NCBI RefSeq assembly: GCF_000802155.2 | Contig: NZ_JQGJ02000001.1 | Coordinates: forward strand, 372,001 to 436,000 | Direction of reading: 5' to 3' | Source: Pseudomonas frederiksbergensis | Lineage (GTDB): Bacteria; Pseudomonadota; Gammaproteobacteria; Pseudomonadales; Pseudomonadaceae | DNA length: 64,000 nucleotides | Shown: positions 1 to 9,208 of the stretch, piece by piece | Layout of the letters: each line of letters opens with the position of its first letter | How positions within the stretch are numbered: the stretch's first letter is position 1 | Translations under genes and position numbers: made by a program | The notes under the pieces: generated by a model | What the model was told of the DNA's origin: nothing | The model's input: only the letters and a program-made list of their open reading frames with translations | Database searches by the model: none

Positions 1-846
1 CTCGCCGGCCGATCCGTAGGCCGCACCGATCAAGGCATCCGCCGCCTGGTCGAGGTCGGCATCGGGCATGACGATCATGTGGTTCTTCGCCCCGCCCAGG
101 GCCTGTACGCGCTTGCCGTTCGCGGTGCCCTGTTGGTGGATGTATTGAGCGATGGGCGTGGAGCCGACAAAGGAAATCGCCTCGATGTCCGGGTGCTGCA
201 ACAGCGCATCCACCGCCGCCTTGTCGCCCTGGACCACATTGAAGACGCCGTCCGGCAAGCCGGCTTCGGTCAGCAACCGAGCCATCAGCAGGCTGGCGGA
301 CGGGTCGCGTTCCGAGGGCTTGAGGATGAAGCAGTTGCCGGCGACCAAGGCCAGCGGAATCATCCACAACGGCACCATCACCGGGAAGTTGAACGGCGTG
401 ACACCGGCGCACACCCCGAGTGGCTGGCGCAGGTTCCAGTTGTCGATGCCGCCGCCGATGTTGTCGCTGAAGTCGGTCTTGAGCAGGCTCGGTGCACCGC
501 AGGCGTACTCGACGATCTCGATGCCACGGGTGACTTCGCCATGGGCGTCGGACAGCACCTTGCCATGTTCACGACTGATGATCCGAGCCAGTTCGTCATG
601 GTGACGATCGAGCAATTCCTTGAACTTGAACATCACCCGCGAGCGACGCAACGACGATTGCTCGGACCAGGCCGGGAACGCCGCCAGCGCCGAGGCCACC
701 GCCGCGTCGACAGTACTTGGTTCGGCCAGGGCCACCCGCGCCTGCACCGCGCCGGTGGCCGGGTTGAAGACATTGCTGGAGCGAGCGCTGTCGCCGTCCT
801 GCACGCGACCGTTGATGTAATGGCCTACTACCGGGGTGTCGCTCAT
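1..846 (-). CDS. mmsA: CoA-acylating methylmalonate-semialdehyde dehydrogenase, 5' part only
   Basis: Oxidises malonate or methylmalonate semialdehyde to acetyl- or propionyl-CoA, the last step of myo-inositol (and valine) breakdown in the cytoplasm. The first 282 codons are visible and the gene runs off the left edge. The N-terminus has the usual family opening (VGHYINGR), the [10 protein letters not shown] stretch and the NAD-binding FVGSTPIA segment. The catalytic cysteine lies just beyond the window. It begins 30 bp after iolB on the same strand, so it is probably co-transcribed with it and acts as IolA of this cluster. Assignment as mmsA/iolA is firm; which substrate dominates is inferred from the iol context. 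Confidence 0.93.
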   Translation of the reverse strand, partial: MSDTPVVGHYINGRVQDGDSARSSNVFNPATGAVQARVALAEPSTVDAAVASALAAFPAWSEQSSLRRSRVMFKFKELLDRHHDELARIISREHGKVLSDAHGEVTRGIEIVEYACGAPSLLKTDFSDNIGGGIDNWNLRQPLGVCAGVTPFNFPVMVPLWMIPLALVAGNCFILKPSERDPSASLLMARLLTEAGLPDGVFNVVQGDKAAVDALLQHPDIEAISFVGSTPIAQYIHQQGTANGKRVQALGGAKNHMIVMPDADLDQAADALIGAAYGSAGE

Positions 847-876
847 TGTCCTGGTTCTCCGTTGGAATGTTCGAAT

Positions 877-1686
877 TCAGAGGTCGAGCAGCCAGCTGTG
901 CTGCGGGTCGTTATGGAACTGCCAGACCCGCTTCGGACCGGCCATGACATTCAGGTAATAGGACTCGTACCCATAGGGCACGCTGACCGGGTGATACCCC
1001 TTGGGCACCACCACCAGGTCGCTGTTCTCCACGGCCATGGCCTGGTCGATGCTGCGGTCGTCGGTGTAGACGCGCTGGAACACGAAGCCCTGGGACGGAT
1101 TCACCTGGTGGTAATAGGTTTCTTCGAGGAAGCTCTGGTGCGGCAGGTCGTCGGTGTCGTGCTTATGCGGCGGGTAGCTGGACGAGTGACCGGACGGCGT
1201 GCGCACTTCCACCACCAGCAGCGAATGGGCCGGTTCGCTGTCGGGCAGGATGTCGCAGACATAACGGGTATTGGCGCCCTTGCCGCGCACGCTGCGTTTC
1301 ATGCTGTCGGGGCGGATCAGCCGTGGGCCGTATTCGTTTTGCGTGGCACCTGGCGCGGCGCATACCGCTACCTGCACATCGCTCAGCGCGGTGACTTGGG
1401 CCTGACTGCCCGGTGGCAGATACGCGGCGTAGGGGGATTTATCTTCGAATACCGATTGACGATCGCCGAGGTTGTCCCAGCTGAAGGCCCCCTGCCCCGG
1501 CGCCTCGCCCTTGAGGTCGATTCGTCCGCTGAGCAAGACTACGCACAGCTCCTTGTCACCCGCCATCACCGGAAGGGTTTCGCCGAGGCTCAGGCGGTAG
1601 GCGGCGAACCCCACATATTCCAAGGCGCCATGGGGCAGTTCGACGAGCTTTTGGCCGCCGGGACTGCTCTTGATCAACAGGCTCAT
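877..1686 (-). CDS. iolB: 5-deoxy-glucuronate isomerase IolB
   Basis: Converts 5-deoxy-D-glucuronate to 5-dehydro-2-deoxy-D-gluconate in inositol catabolism. The 269-residue product has the family's usual length and the cupin histidines (SSYPPHKHD, and HQSFLEETYYHQ) expected to hold the metal. The start at 1686 (MSLLIKS) was chosen because the ATG overlaps the iolE stop by four bases (ATGA), typical of translational coupling. A longer reading frame extends upstream through iolE but has no family similarity there. Confidence 0.95.
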   Translation of the reverse strand: MSLLIKSSPGGQKLVELPHGALEYVGFAAYRLSLGETLPVMAGDKELCVVLLSGRIDLKGEAPGQGAFSWDNLGDRQSVFEDKSPYAAYLPPGSQAQVTALSDVQVAVCAAPGATQNEYGPRLIRPDSMKRSVRGKGANTRYVCDILPDSEPAHSLLVVEVRTPSGHSSSYPPHKHDTDDLPHQSFLEETYYHQVNPSQGFVFQRVYTDDRSIDQAMAVENSDLVVVPKGYHPVSVPYGYESYYLNVMAGPKRVWQFHNDPQHSWLLDL

Positions 1687-2576
1687 GCCGGCGTCCTCTC
1701 TTGCAGCAGGGCACGCAAGGTGTCGTAGCCCTTCTTCGCGTAGGCATAACTCGGCGCCACGGCCGGGTCCTGCTCGGCTTCTACCACCAGCCACCCGTGG
1801 TAATCGGCGGCCAGCAAGACGTCGAGCAACGCGGCGAAATCGATGTCGCCATCCCCCGGCACGGTGAAGGTGCCGTTGATGATGCAATCGGGGAAGCTCC
1901 ACAGGTTATTGCGCGCCAGTTGCACCACCGGTTTGCGCACATCCTTGAAGTGCACATGGCAGATGCGTTCGATGTGTTTGCGCAGGACTTGCAAGGGTTC
2001 GCCGCCGCCCATGTAGCAATGGCCCGAGTCGAACAACAGGCCGACCTCGCTGCCGCTCAGGGCCATCAGTTTGTCGATGTCCGTGGGCGATTCGACGTAG
2101 GCGCCCATATGGTGGTGATACGCCAGGCGCACGCCTTGGGACAGTGTGAAGCGGGCCAGTTCGGTGAGCTTGTCGGCGTAGGCTTGCCAGGCTTCGTCAG
2201 TGTGAAAGCGCGGGCGCTCGATCAACGGGATGCGTTGGCCCTGGATCGAATCGGCGACTTCACCGTAGACCAGCACCGTCGCGCCATTGTGCGCCAACAG
2301 TTCGACATGGCTGGCAATGGCATCGATTTCCTCGGCCGCCGAACGCCGGGCCAATCGGCTGGAATACCAGCCGGACACCAGCGCCAGGTCATACGGGCGC
2401 AAGACGTCGCCGACGCCCTTGGCGTCCTTGGGAAACTTGCCGTTTAGCTCAAACCCTTCGTAGCCGATTTCCTTGCCTTCGCTCAACGCCGTGCTCAAGG
2501 GCGTCTCGCCGCCAAGGGACGGCAGGTCGTCGTTGCTCCAGGAAATCGGGTTGATGCCAATTCGAATAGCGGGCAT
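1683..2576 (-). CDS. iolE: Inosose dehydratase IolE
   Basis: Dehydrates 2-keto-myo-inositol (scyllo-inosose) to the 1,2-dione, the second step of inositol breakdown. The 297-residue protein is a xylose-isomerase-like TIM barrel; FDSGHCYMGGGEP and CHVHFKDVRKPV carry metal-ligand-type residues. Translation from 2576 (MPAIRIGINP) gives the family length; upstream codons in frame read the intergenic palindrome and are not protein-like. It overlaps iolB by 4 bp downstream and follows iolC after a gap holding a short palindromic repeat. Confidence 0.95.
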   Translation of the reverse strand: MPAIRIGINPISWSNDDLPSLGGETPLSTALSEGKEIGYEGFELNGKFPKDAKGVGDVLRPYDLALVSGWYSSRLARRSAAEEIDAIASHVELLAHNGATVLVYGEVADSIQGQRIPLIERPRFHTDEAWQAYADKLTELARFTLSQGVRLAYHHHMGAYVESPTDIDKLMALSGSEVGLLFDSGHCYMGGGEPLQVLRKHIERICHVHFKDVRKPVVQLARNNLWSFPDCIINGTFTVPGDGDIDFAALLDVLLAADYHGWLVVEAEQDPAVAPSYAYAKKGYDTLRALLQERTPA

Positions 2577-2633
2577 GGCTGCACCTTTTATTGTTTTCAA
2601 ACTGAATAACGAAAACCGTTTGGAATGCTTATC

Positions 2634-2661
2634 GTGGCGAGGGGATTTATCCCCTCGCCAC
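2634..2661. repeat. Intergenic palindrome, family A (GTGGCGAGGGG...CCCCTCGCCAC)
   Basis: Twelve-base arms around a short ATTT-type centre form an almost perfect hairpin between iolC and iolE. Close relatives occur at 11882-11992, 17587-17616 and 59255-59284. It resembles Pseudomonas REP-type elements and may stabilise or attenuate the iol transcript. Confidence 0.75.
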
Positions 2662-2675
2662 AAAAGTCCTGTACA

Positions 2676-4613
2676 TCAGGCACGAGCACTGCGCCATGCC
2701 TCGATCAATTCCACAAACCGCCCCTGCACGTCCCGGATCAACGTTTCATCATCGATCTCACCGGCCATCCAGGCCCGGCTCGGTTCCTGGAAAATCGTCC
2801 GGCCCACGGCGAAGCCCCGACAGGTGGTGCTCTGGCTGGCCTGGCGGAAGCCTTCGGCGAGCGCGGCGGCCGGGGCGTTGAGGCCCAGCAGCACTACGCC
2901 ACGGCAATATGGGTCGCGCTGTTGGATGAGCTCGTCGAGCTGCTGCCATTCTTCGGCTGTCTGCGCTTCGATCTTCCACCACGCCGGGAAAATGCCCAGG
3001 TTGTAGAGGCGCTTGAGGGCACGATAGAGCACGTCCGGATGAGCCGATGGATGATCCTTTGGCGGGATGACTTCCAGCAGCAACTCATGGCCGCTGACCT
3101 GGGACGCCTTGTACAAACCCATCAATTGCGCCTCCTGTTCCAGGCGCAGCAGCGGTTCGTCGTCGGGGTGAAATTGCACCAGGCATTTGATGATCTGTTC
3201 CTGCGGCCAGGCGATCAGGTTGCTGCCGATGGAGCGCCCGTGCTCGAACGCCAGCGGCCGCGAGCCTTGCACCTCCACCGGCCGCGCCACCCACCAGCCT
3301 CGCCCGGTGGCCGCGTTGAGCGAATCCTGGCCGAAACGCTGATCGGCCAGCAGCCCGACGTCGGCTTCGATGCCCTGGCGCTGCAGGTCGGCTTCGACCC
3401 GTTCCACCGCCTGGATGAACAGTTGCTTGAGTTCACCGATGCTGCTCAGCTCACGACCGCCCTTCTGGGCCAGTTCCACCAATTGCCAGCGATGGTCGAA
3501 GGCAAAGATGAACAGTTGCTTCCAGGCCTTGCGCGGCACGCTGACCTGATGCAGCCGTTGCAGCACCGCATCCTGGTCCGGTCGGGTGATGGGCACCGGG
3601 CTCTTGAACAGATAATCGAGCTCGGCCCGGGTCGGCATCGCCGGGGCGCAGGCATGGCGCGACACCACCAGGCCGCCGCAGGCATTGGCCAATTGGCAGC
3701 AGCGCTCATCGCTGGCGTCCTCCAGCCAACCGGCGAGGAAACCCGACATGAATGCATCGCCCGCACCCAGGACATTCAGGACTTCGACACGCACGCCTGG
3801 GTAAATGGCGCCGTCTTCCAATCGGCTCGGGATATCGCCATGGATCACCGTGCAGCCCTGCGGGCCAAGCTTGACCACCAGCGTTGCCGCCGTCAGCGAG
3901 CGCACGGTACGCAGCGCGGTCAACAGGTCCTCGCTGCCGCCAGCGATGAGGAATTCTTCTTCTGTGCCGACGATCAGGTCGAAACGCGGCAGGATGCCTT
4001 GCACATGCTGGCTGACCTTGCGGTCGGCGACGAAACGGGTTTCACCGTCCGCCTTCCCCGCCAGGCCCCAGAGGACCGGGCGATAATCGATGTCGAGGAC
4101 GCATTTGACGTTGTGTTTTCGCGCATGGTCCAGCGCCTGGATGCTCGCGTTGTAGACGCTTTCGGTGGAGAAGTGCGTGCCGGTGATCAGCAGCGCCTTG
4201 CTGGACGCGATGAAGGCTTCGTCGATGTCTTCGGCCCGCAGCGCCATGTCTGCGCAGTTTTCGCGATAGAACACCAAGGGGAACGTCTCGCGATCCTTGA
4301 TACCCAGCAGGACCATGGCGGTCAGGCGCTCGGCATCGACCTTGATGCCACTGACGTCGCAGCCTTCGCGAGCCAGGGATTGCACCAGGAACCGCCCCAT
4401 GTGGTCGTCGCCCACGCGGCTCAACATCGCCGATTTCAGCCCGAGGCGGGCCGTGCCGAAGGCGATGTTGGCCGATGATCCGCCCAGGTACTTGGCGAAG
4501 CTTGAGACATCTTCCAGGCGTGCGCCAACCTGCTGCGCGTAGAGATCGACGCCCAGGCGTCCCAGGCAGATCACATCCAATTGACGCTCACTGGCAAAAC
4601 GAGTCTGGCCCAT
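2676..4613 (-). CDS. iolC: 5-dehydro-2-deoxygluconokinase with C-terminal DUF2090 domain
   Basis: Phosphorylates 5-dehydro-2-deoxygluconate in inositol catabolism. Residues 1 to about 320 form a PfkB-type sugar kinase (CLGRLGVDLYA opening, LGGSSANIAFG substrate segment, VLGAGDAFMSGF with the catalytic Asp). Residues from about 340 to 645 are a DUF2090 aldolase-like barrel (FAFDHRWQLVEL). DUF2090 often accompanies IolC in proteobacteria and may supply the IolJ-type aldolase that cleaves the phosphorylated product; that is inference. The start at 4613 (MGQTRFASE) was preferred to an upstream ATG at 4736 because the extra residues are not family-like. It is the first gene of the leftward iol operon. 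Confidence 0.92.
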   Translation of the reverse strand: MGQTRFASERQLDVICLGRLGVDLYAQQVGARLEDVSSFAKYLGGSSANIAFGTARLGLKSAMLSRVGDDHMGRFLVQSLAREGCDVSGIKVDAERLTAMVLLGIKDRETFPLVFYRENCADMALRAEDIDEAFIASSKALLITGTHFSTESVYNASIQALDHARKHNVKCVLDIDYRPVLWGLAGKADGETRFVADRKVSQHVQGILPRFDLIVGTEEEFLIAGGSEDLLTALRTVRSLTAATLVVKLGPQGCTVIHGDIPSRLEDGAIYPGVRVEVLNVLGAGDAFMSGFLAGWLEDASDERCCQLANACGGLVVSRHACAPAMPTRAELDYLFKSPVPITRPDQDAVLQRLHQVSVPRKAWKQLFIFAFDHRWQLVELAQKGGRELSSIGELKQLFIQAVERVEADLQRQGIEADVGLLADQRFGQDSLNAATGRGWWVARPVEVQGSRPLAFEHGRSIGSNLIAWPQEQIIKCLVQFHPDDEPLLRLEQEAQLMGLYKASQVSGHELLLEVIPPKDHPSAHPDVLYRALKRLYNLGIFPAWWKIEAQTAEEWQQLDELIQQRDPYCRGVVLLGLNAPAAALAEGFRQASQSTTCRGFAVGRTIFQEPSRAWMAGEIDDETLIRDVQGRFVELIEAWRSARA

Positions 4614-4924
4614 GCTGGCTCCTGTTATTTTTATCAGCCTGCGCTTGTCGCCGGAACCGGCGCCAACGCTTTGGTGAATGCAGACTAAAACGAGCCAGCG
4701 GCAATAATCAATATTTATTCCATAAATTTTTATCATGGAATATTTTTTCCAATACGCTACTGCTCAACAGGGCCAGGCGCAGTGCATCGTTTCAGCAGGC
4801 GTTACAACTTCGTTCAGCCATGATTTTCTCCGCGCCTACGCTGTAGACTGCCACCAGCCAACCTATTGTCGAGGGCCGGCCCGTTCGCCAGTCGCCCTAT
4901 AAGAACAAGCCAGAAGGATTTCCT
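4614..4924. other. iolC/iolR divergent intergenic region (311 bp)
   Basis: No gene is seen here. The part next to iolC is markedly AT-rich (about 4700-4755) against GC-rich surroundings, as expected for a regulated divergent promoter region. It contains one clear operator-like palindrome, listed separately. A TATAAG and an AGAAGGATTTCCT ribosome-binding stretch precede the regulator's ATG at 4925. Confidence 0.6.
4737..4750. promoter_or_regulatory. Candidate IolR operator, GGAA-N6-TTCC
   Basis: GGAA, six bases (TATTTT), TTCC. This matches the GGAA-N6-TTCC motif I recall being described for the RpiR-family IolR of rhizobia. It sits in the AT-rich divergent region between iolC and the RpiR-type regulator. 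A partly overlapping ATTCCA...TGGAAT inverted repeat begins at about 4718. Confidence 0.5.
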
Positions 4925-5845
4925 ATGACCCGCCCCGATCTGCCGGCGCCGTCCGAGAGCGCGTCCGAAGCCGCCCTCCCCAGCCCACCGATCAACGCCG
5001 AGCGGCTGTTGCAACTGATCACCGAGGAATACGAGGGCCTGCCGCGCCAACTCAAGCGCATCGCCAGCTACATGAGCCAGCAAAGCGACCGGATCATGGT
5101 CGACCGCATCAGCGACATCGCTCGGGAATGCGAAGTCCACCCTTCGGCCATCGTGCGCTTTTCGCAGCGCTTCGGCTTCAGCGGGTTCAGCGAAATGCAG
5201 GCCTTGTTCCGCGAGGCGTACACCCACAAGACCACGCCGGTGCAGAACTACCAGCAACGCATTCGCAGCATGATCGCCAACAAGTCGCAGAAGGCCAATG
5301 CCGGCGACCTGGCCCGCGAATGCGTCAATGCGACCCTGTCAGGCATCGAGCGCCTGGGGCTGGAACTCGATGACGAGGCGTTCGAAAAAGCCGTGGACCT
5401 GGTGGTCAACGCGGACAACATCTACGTGGTCGGTGTGCGACGTTCATTCGCCGTGGCCGATTACCTCGTCTACAACCTGCAGCACACCAACAAGCGCATT
5501 CACCTGGTGTCCGGCCTGGGCGGCAGTTACCGCGAGCAGATGCGCAGCGTGCGGGCCAACGACCTGGTAATTGCCATCAGCTTTACGCCCTATGGCAAGG
5601 AAACCCAGCACTGCCTGCGCATTGCCCAGCATCACCAGGCCAAGACCCTGATCATCACCGACAGCAACCTGTCTCCCCTGGCCAAACGAGCCAATGCGGT
5701 GCTGCTGGTCAACGAAGGCAGCTCGTTCGCGTTCCGCTCGTTGAGCGCCACCTTGTGCCTGTGCCAGGCGTTGTTCATTGCCGTGGCCTACCGGCTTGAA
5801 CTCAAGGTCGATGAAATCCATGAACAGGTCGGCTTCGAGGATTGA
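4925..5845 (+). CDS. iolR: MurR/RpiR-family transcriptional regulator, probable inositol repressor
   Basis: A 306-residue regulator: an N-terminal RpiR helix-turn-helix (about 30-105; EVHPSAIVRFSQRFGFSGFSEMQ) and a C-terminal SIS sugar-phosphate-binding domain (about 150-280; IYVVGVRRSFAVADYL, VIAISFTPYGKET). The SIS domain would sense a phosphorylated inositol intermediate. It is divergent from iolC, with a matching operator candidate between them, so a role as local iol repressor is the best reading. The start has a good AGAAGGATTTCCT ribosome-binding site. The name iolR rests on context, not on a tested function. Confidence 0.83.
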   Translation: MTRPDLPAPSESASEAALPSPPINAERLLQLITEEYEGLPRQLKRIASYMSQQSDRIMVDRISDIARECEVHPSAIVRFSQRFGFSGFSEMQALFREAYTHKTTPVQNYQQRIRSMIANKSQKANAGDLARECVNATLSGIERLGLELDDEAFEKAVDLVVNADNIYVVGVRRSFAVADYLVYNLQHTNKRIHLVSGLGGSYREQMRSVRANDLVIAISFTPYGKETQHCLRIAQHHQAKTLIITDSNLSPLAKRANAVLLVNEGSSFAFRSLSATLCLCQALFIAVAYRLELKVDEIHEQVGFED

Positions 5846-5878
5846 ACCCGGCCTTTAGAATCCGTTGAAGGAGAAACC

Positions 5879-6490
5879 ATGAAACTGATCGGCATGCTGG
5901 ACTCGCCCTATGTGCGACGCGTCGCCATTTCCGCCAAACGGCTGGGAATCTCCCTGGAACATGAATCGGTTTCGGTGTTCAGGCAATTCGAGCATTTCCA
6001 GAGCATCAACCCGGTGGTCAAGGCGCCAACATTGGTGCTGGATGATGGCTCGGTGTTGATGGATTCCACTTTGATCATCGATTACCTGGAGGCGCTGGCT
6101 GGGCCATCCCACAGCCTGATGCCGAACGATTTGGCCCAACGGTTGCGCTCGTTGCGACTGGTCGGATTGGCGCTCGCGGCATGCGAAAAATCGGTGCAAA
6201 TCTATTACGAACGCACGTTGCGCCCGGCCGACATCCAGCATGCGCCGTGGCTCGCGCGGGTATCGGGCCAGTTGCTGGCGGCCTACGGTGAGTTGGAAAG
6301 GGAACTGGCGAAACAGCCACTGCCCACCGATGGCTCGATCGACCAGGCCGGCATTACCATCGCGGTGGCTTGGACCTTCACCAACCTGTTGGTGGCGGAT
6401 CAGGTGCAGGGCAAGGCGTTCCCGCAGATCAGCGCATTTACCGCCTATGCCGAAGGGTTGGAAGTGTTTGTCAACACACCGGTGCAATAA
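5879..6490 (+). CDS. Glutathione S-transferase family protein
   Basis: A 203-residue cytosolic GST-like protein. Residues 1-80 form the thioredoxin-like glutathione-binding domain (MKLIGMLDSPYVRRV, then DDGSVLMDSTLIIDYLE with the glutathione-contacting DS). Residues 90-200 form the all-helical C domain. It starts 33 bp after iolR with GAAGGAG upstream and may be read with it, but nothing links it to inositol. The substrate is unknown. A palindromic repeat follows the stop. Confidence 0.85.
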   Translation: MKLIGMLDSPYVRRVAISAKRLGISLEHESVSVFRQFEHFQSINPVVKAPTLVLDDGSVLMDSTLIIDYLEALAGPSHSLMPNDLAQRLRSLRLVGLALAACEKSVQIYYERTLRPADIQHAPWLARVSGQLLAAYGELERELAKQPLPTDGSIDQAGITIAVAWTFTNLLVADQVQGKAFPQISAFTAYAEGLEVFVNTPVQ

Positions 6491-6508
6491 CGGCGGGATA
6501 CATTCCCG

Positions 6509-6534
6509 TGTGGGAGCAAGCCCGCTCCCACAGG
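6509..6534. repeat. Intergenic palindrome, family B (TGTGGGAGC...GCTCCCACA)
   Basis: A hairpin of the type TGTGGGAGC-AAGCCC-GCTCCCACA lies between the converging GST and hcnC genes. It differs in sequence from family A at 2634, but shares the TGTGG...CCACA ends. It may end transcription from both sides. Confidence 0.65.
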
Positions 6535-6549
6535 GTTTTGATTCGGCGC

Positions 6550-7809
6550 TCAGGCCGGTTCCATTTCCCTTGGCTCTGCAATCGCCGCCACTTCGAAGCG
6601 GTCCGCCAGGAACGGCGTGATGTCCAGCGGCAACGGCTCGTCGTTGACCAACTTGTCCAGCAACACCCCGGTAATGGCCGAGGTGAGAATGCCCGTGCGG
6701 AAATGCCCGCAGGCGTTCAGGTAGCCGTCCACGCCGCGCATCGGCCCCAGGATCGGTAGCTCGTCAGGTGAGCCGGGACGCAGGCCAGCCCAGGTGCGCT
6801 TGAGGTTGATGTCGACCAATTGCGGGATGCAGCGCATGGCACCTTGCACCAGCCCTTCGATCTCCGGATAGGTAGTGGTCACGTCGAACCCTTTGTCCTC
6901 CGTGGTACTGCCAATCAGGATTTCCCCGTTGTCTTTCTGCGCCACGTAGCAATCGCTGGTGGTCAGGCAGCCGTTGAGGATTTTCGGCATGCGCTCGGTC
7001 AAGAGGATCTGGCCCTTGACCGGCTTGACCGGAATCCGCACGCCCGTAGCCTGCTCGCTCAGGTCCGCCGCCCAGGCGCCGGCGGCGTTGATCAGCGTCC
7101 CGCAGCTGAACGTTCCGGCCTCGGCGGTCTTCACACCTGTGACCCGCGTCCCGCTTCGCAACACTTCAGTGACGTGGGTGTTGAAGAACAGGTCGACACC
7201 GTTCTGCCGCGCGCCCTCGGTGTAGGCGTCGGCCAGGCGAAACGGGCTGACCTGGTGATCGCAGAGAAACTCCAGCGCGCCGAGGGCCTCATGGCTGACA
7301 CTCGGCTCTGCCTCGCGCAAGGCCGCCTGGTCGAGCCAGCGCACCTGGTCGGCCAGATGGGGGATGCAGGCGACGATGTGCTCGGCGTACAAGCGGTCCT
7401 CATCGTCATAGATCACAAACTTCAGCCCGGTCTCTTCGAATTTGAAATCCATGCCATGGCGGTCCATCAGTTCCTGGTGCAACTGCGGGTACATCGCGTT
7501 GGATTGCAAGGCGAATTCGAAGAACGAGTCGGGCAGGATGTGTGGCGTACTGGCATCCACCGCCACGGCGGCACCTTGGGCCTGGCGCTTGCGATTGGCC
7601 GACATCATGCGAAAGAAAATCACCCCGCAGCCCAGGCCCACTGACTCACCAATGGCCCACAAACCGCCCGCCGATGCACGGGTGGCGTTGCCGGGGCGCT
7701 TGGCGTCGATCAGGGCGATCTTCAAATGCTTGCGCTTGGACAACTGATAGGCACAGGAAGCGCCGATCACGCCGCCACCGGCAATCACCACGTCATAATG
7801 CTTAGTCAT
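6550..7809 (-). CDS. hcnC: Hydrogen cyanide synthase subunit HcnC
   Basis: FAD-dependent, membrane-associated subunit that, with HcnA and HcnB, oxidises glycine to HCN and CO2. The 419-residue sequence opens with a Rossmann dinucleotide fold (VVIAGGGVIGASCAY) and has the DadA/glycine-oxidase-type substrate domain (PVKPVKGQILLTERMP; TWAGLRPGSPDELPILGP). Length and sequence agree with remembered Pseudomonas HcnC. The ATG at 7809 overlaps the hcnB stop at 7802 by 8 bp, so the subunits are translationally coupled. Opine/amino-acid oxidase is the alternative reading, but the trio and its leader favour cyanide synthase. Confidence 0.88.
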   Translation of the reverse strand: MTKHYDVVIAGGGVIGASCAYQLSKRKHLKIALIDAKRPGNATRASAGGLWAIGESVGLGCGVIFFRMMSANRKRQAQGAAVAVDASTPHILPDSFFEFALQSNAMYPQLHQELMDRHGMDFKFEETGLKFVIYDDEDRLYAEHIVACIPHLADQVRWLDQAALREAEPSVSHEALGALEFLCDHQVSPFRLADAYTEGARQNGVDLFFNTHVTEVLRSGTRVTGVKTAEAGTFSCGTLINAAGAWAADLSEQATGVRIPVKPVKGQILLTERMPKILNGCLTTSDCYVAQKDNGEILIGSTTEDKGFDVTTTYPEIEGLVQGAMRCIPQLVDINLKRTWAGLRPGSPDELPILGPMRGVDGYLNACGHFRTGILTSAITGVLLDKLVNDEPLPLDITPFLADRFEVAAIAEPREMEPA

Positions 7810-9208
7810 GGGAAGCGGCCTCCGTGCCGATATTCTGGAATGCTGAAAAAGGCACCGGATCGATGGGGAAGCGCGGTCGCAACCAGCCCACATCGGCCCG
7901 CCCTGTGGCCTCGCGCAACCGGTCGCTGCAATAACCGACACACATGCGTCCCTGGCAGTCACCCATGCTCACGCGGGTGCGCATTTTCAGGCTGGCCATG
8001 TCTTGCACGCCCTGCTCCAGCGCCCGGTCGATGTCGGCGCGGGTGGCATGTTCGCAGCGGCAGATCACCGTGTCGGCGGCAGGCAGCGCCGTTTGGCCCG
8101 CCCCGCGCTGGGTGTAGCGATCGACGGCGGCGCGAAAGCGAAGGATGCGCTCCAGTTGCGCCTGATACCGATCACGATGCCCAAGGGCCGTCGCCTCATC
8201 CAGGACATTGCGTTGCATCAGCACCGACAACGCCGCGATGCGCCCGCTCAGCATGGCCGCCTCTCCCCCGCGAATCCCGCCCATGTCACCCGCCAGATGA
8301 ACATGCGCCTCGCTGCCGCGTTGCCAGGCATCGGACACGGCCCGTAGATACCCGTCATCGCTGAAGCCATGTTCCAGGCCCATCTGCTGGCTCAACTGGG
8401 TGCGAGGGATAAACCCGTAGCCGACTGCCAGCGTCTGGGCCGGCACCTGTTCGGCGCGCGTAAGGTCCGGCGTCCAATCGGCGGAATACGGCGCGACGGT
8501 CACGCCGCTCAACTCGTCCTCGCCTTCGACACGCACCACGCCCCAGCCATAGCGCACGGGAATGCGATGCCGCTTGAGATACGCGAGCATGCCCAGGCCA
8601 TCGAGGAACAGTTGCGGTTTATTGAGCAAGGCGAGGCTTTCCTTGGCGATCCTGCCGAACGCACACGCCTCGTAGACACCCGCCACGGTGACGCCCGAGG
8701 CGTGCAGCTGACAGGCCACCAATGGCAACAGCGGGCCCGTCCCGGCGATCACCACCGGGCTCGGCGGCCTGACCACGCCGCTCTTGATCTGCAACTGCAA
8801 GCCGCCAAGCATCATCACGCCCGGCAGGGTCCAGCCGGGGAACGGCACGCTGCGCTCATGACATCCCGCTGCCAGGATCAACTGCGAATAGGCAACCTCT
8901 CGTAGACGCTCATCCGCATCGAGCACCATCAACGCCCGGAACCCCTCGGCCCCGATGACACGACTGCCCAGCTGCACATCGATCAAATCGGCATGGCGTT
9001 GGAATTCCCCGTGAAGTTTCTCCAAGGCTTCGCTGTAGCGGGGCCCCAGGTAATCCAGGCGTACGCCATCGCGCAGGGGGCCGCGATACACCACGCCACC
9101 GAGGCGCGGTGCCTCTTCGAGCAAGGTGCAACGTACCTTGTGGGAGGCCAGTTCAATGGCCGCAGCCATACCCGCCGGTCCGCCGCCGACGATCACCGGA
9201 GCGTTCAT
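7802..9208 (-). CDS. hcnB: Hydrogen cyanide synthase subunit HcnB
   Basis: 468-residue flavoprotein subunit of cyanide synthase. It has an N-terminal FAD fold (VIVGGGPAGMAAAIELA), a central NAD(P)-type fold (PVVIAGTGPLLPLVACQL) and a C-terminal cysteine-rich iron-sulfur-type region (VICRCEHATRADID, then MGDCQGRMCVGYC). It passes electrons between the glycine-oxidising subunit and the membrane chain according to the accepted model for Hcn. The start at 9208 overlaps the hcnA stop (9205) by four bases. The close relatives OoxA/NoxA of opine oxidases share this architecture. Confidence 0.88.
   Translation of the reverse strand: MNAPVIVGGGPAGMAAAIELASHKVRCTLLEEAPRLGGVVYRGPLRDGVRLDYLGPRYSEALEKLHGEFQRHADLIDVQLGSRVIGAEGFRALMVLDADERLREVAYSQLILAAGCHERSVPFPGWTLPGVMMLGGLQLQIKSGVVRPPSPVVIAGTGPLLPLVACQLHASGVTVAGVYEACAFGRIAKESLALLNKPQLFLDGLGMLAYLKRHRIPVRYGWGVVRVEGEDELSGVTVAPYSADWTPDLTRAEQVPAQTLAVGYGFIPRTQLSQQMGLEHGFSDDGYLRAVSDAWQRGSEAHVHLAGDMGGIRGGEAAMLSGRIAALSVLMQRNVLDEATALGHRDRYQAQLERILRFRAAVDRYTQRGAGQTALPAADTVICRCEHATRADIDRALEQGVQDMASLKMRTRVSMGDCQGRMCVGYCSDRLREATGRADVGWLRPRFPIDPVPFSAFQNIGTEAASHD

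Noticed and set aside
79..1728. Long plus-strand open frame opposite mmsA and iolB
   Set aside because: It is antisense to two well-identified genes. GC-rich Pseudomonas DNA often leaves the opposite strand open; the translation is His/Gln/Arg-rich with no domain.
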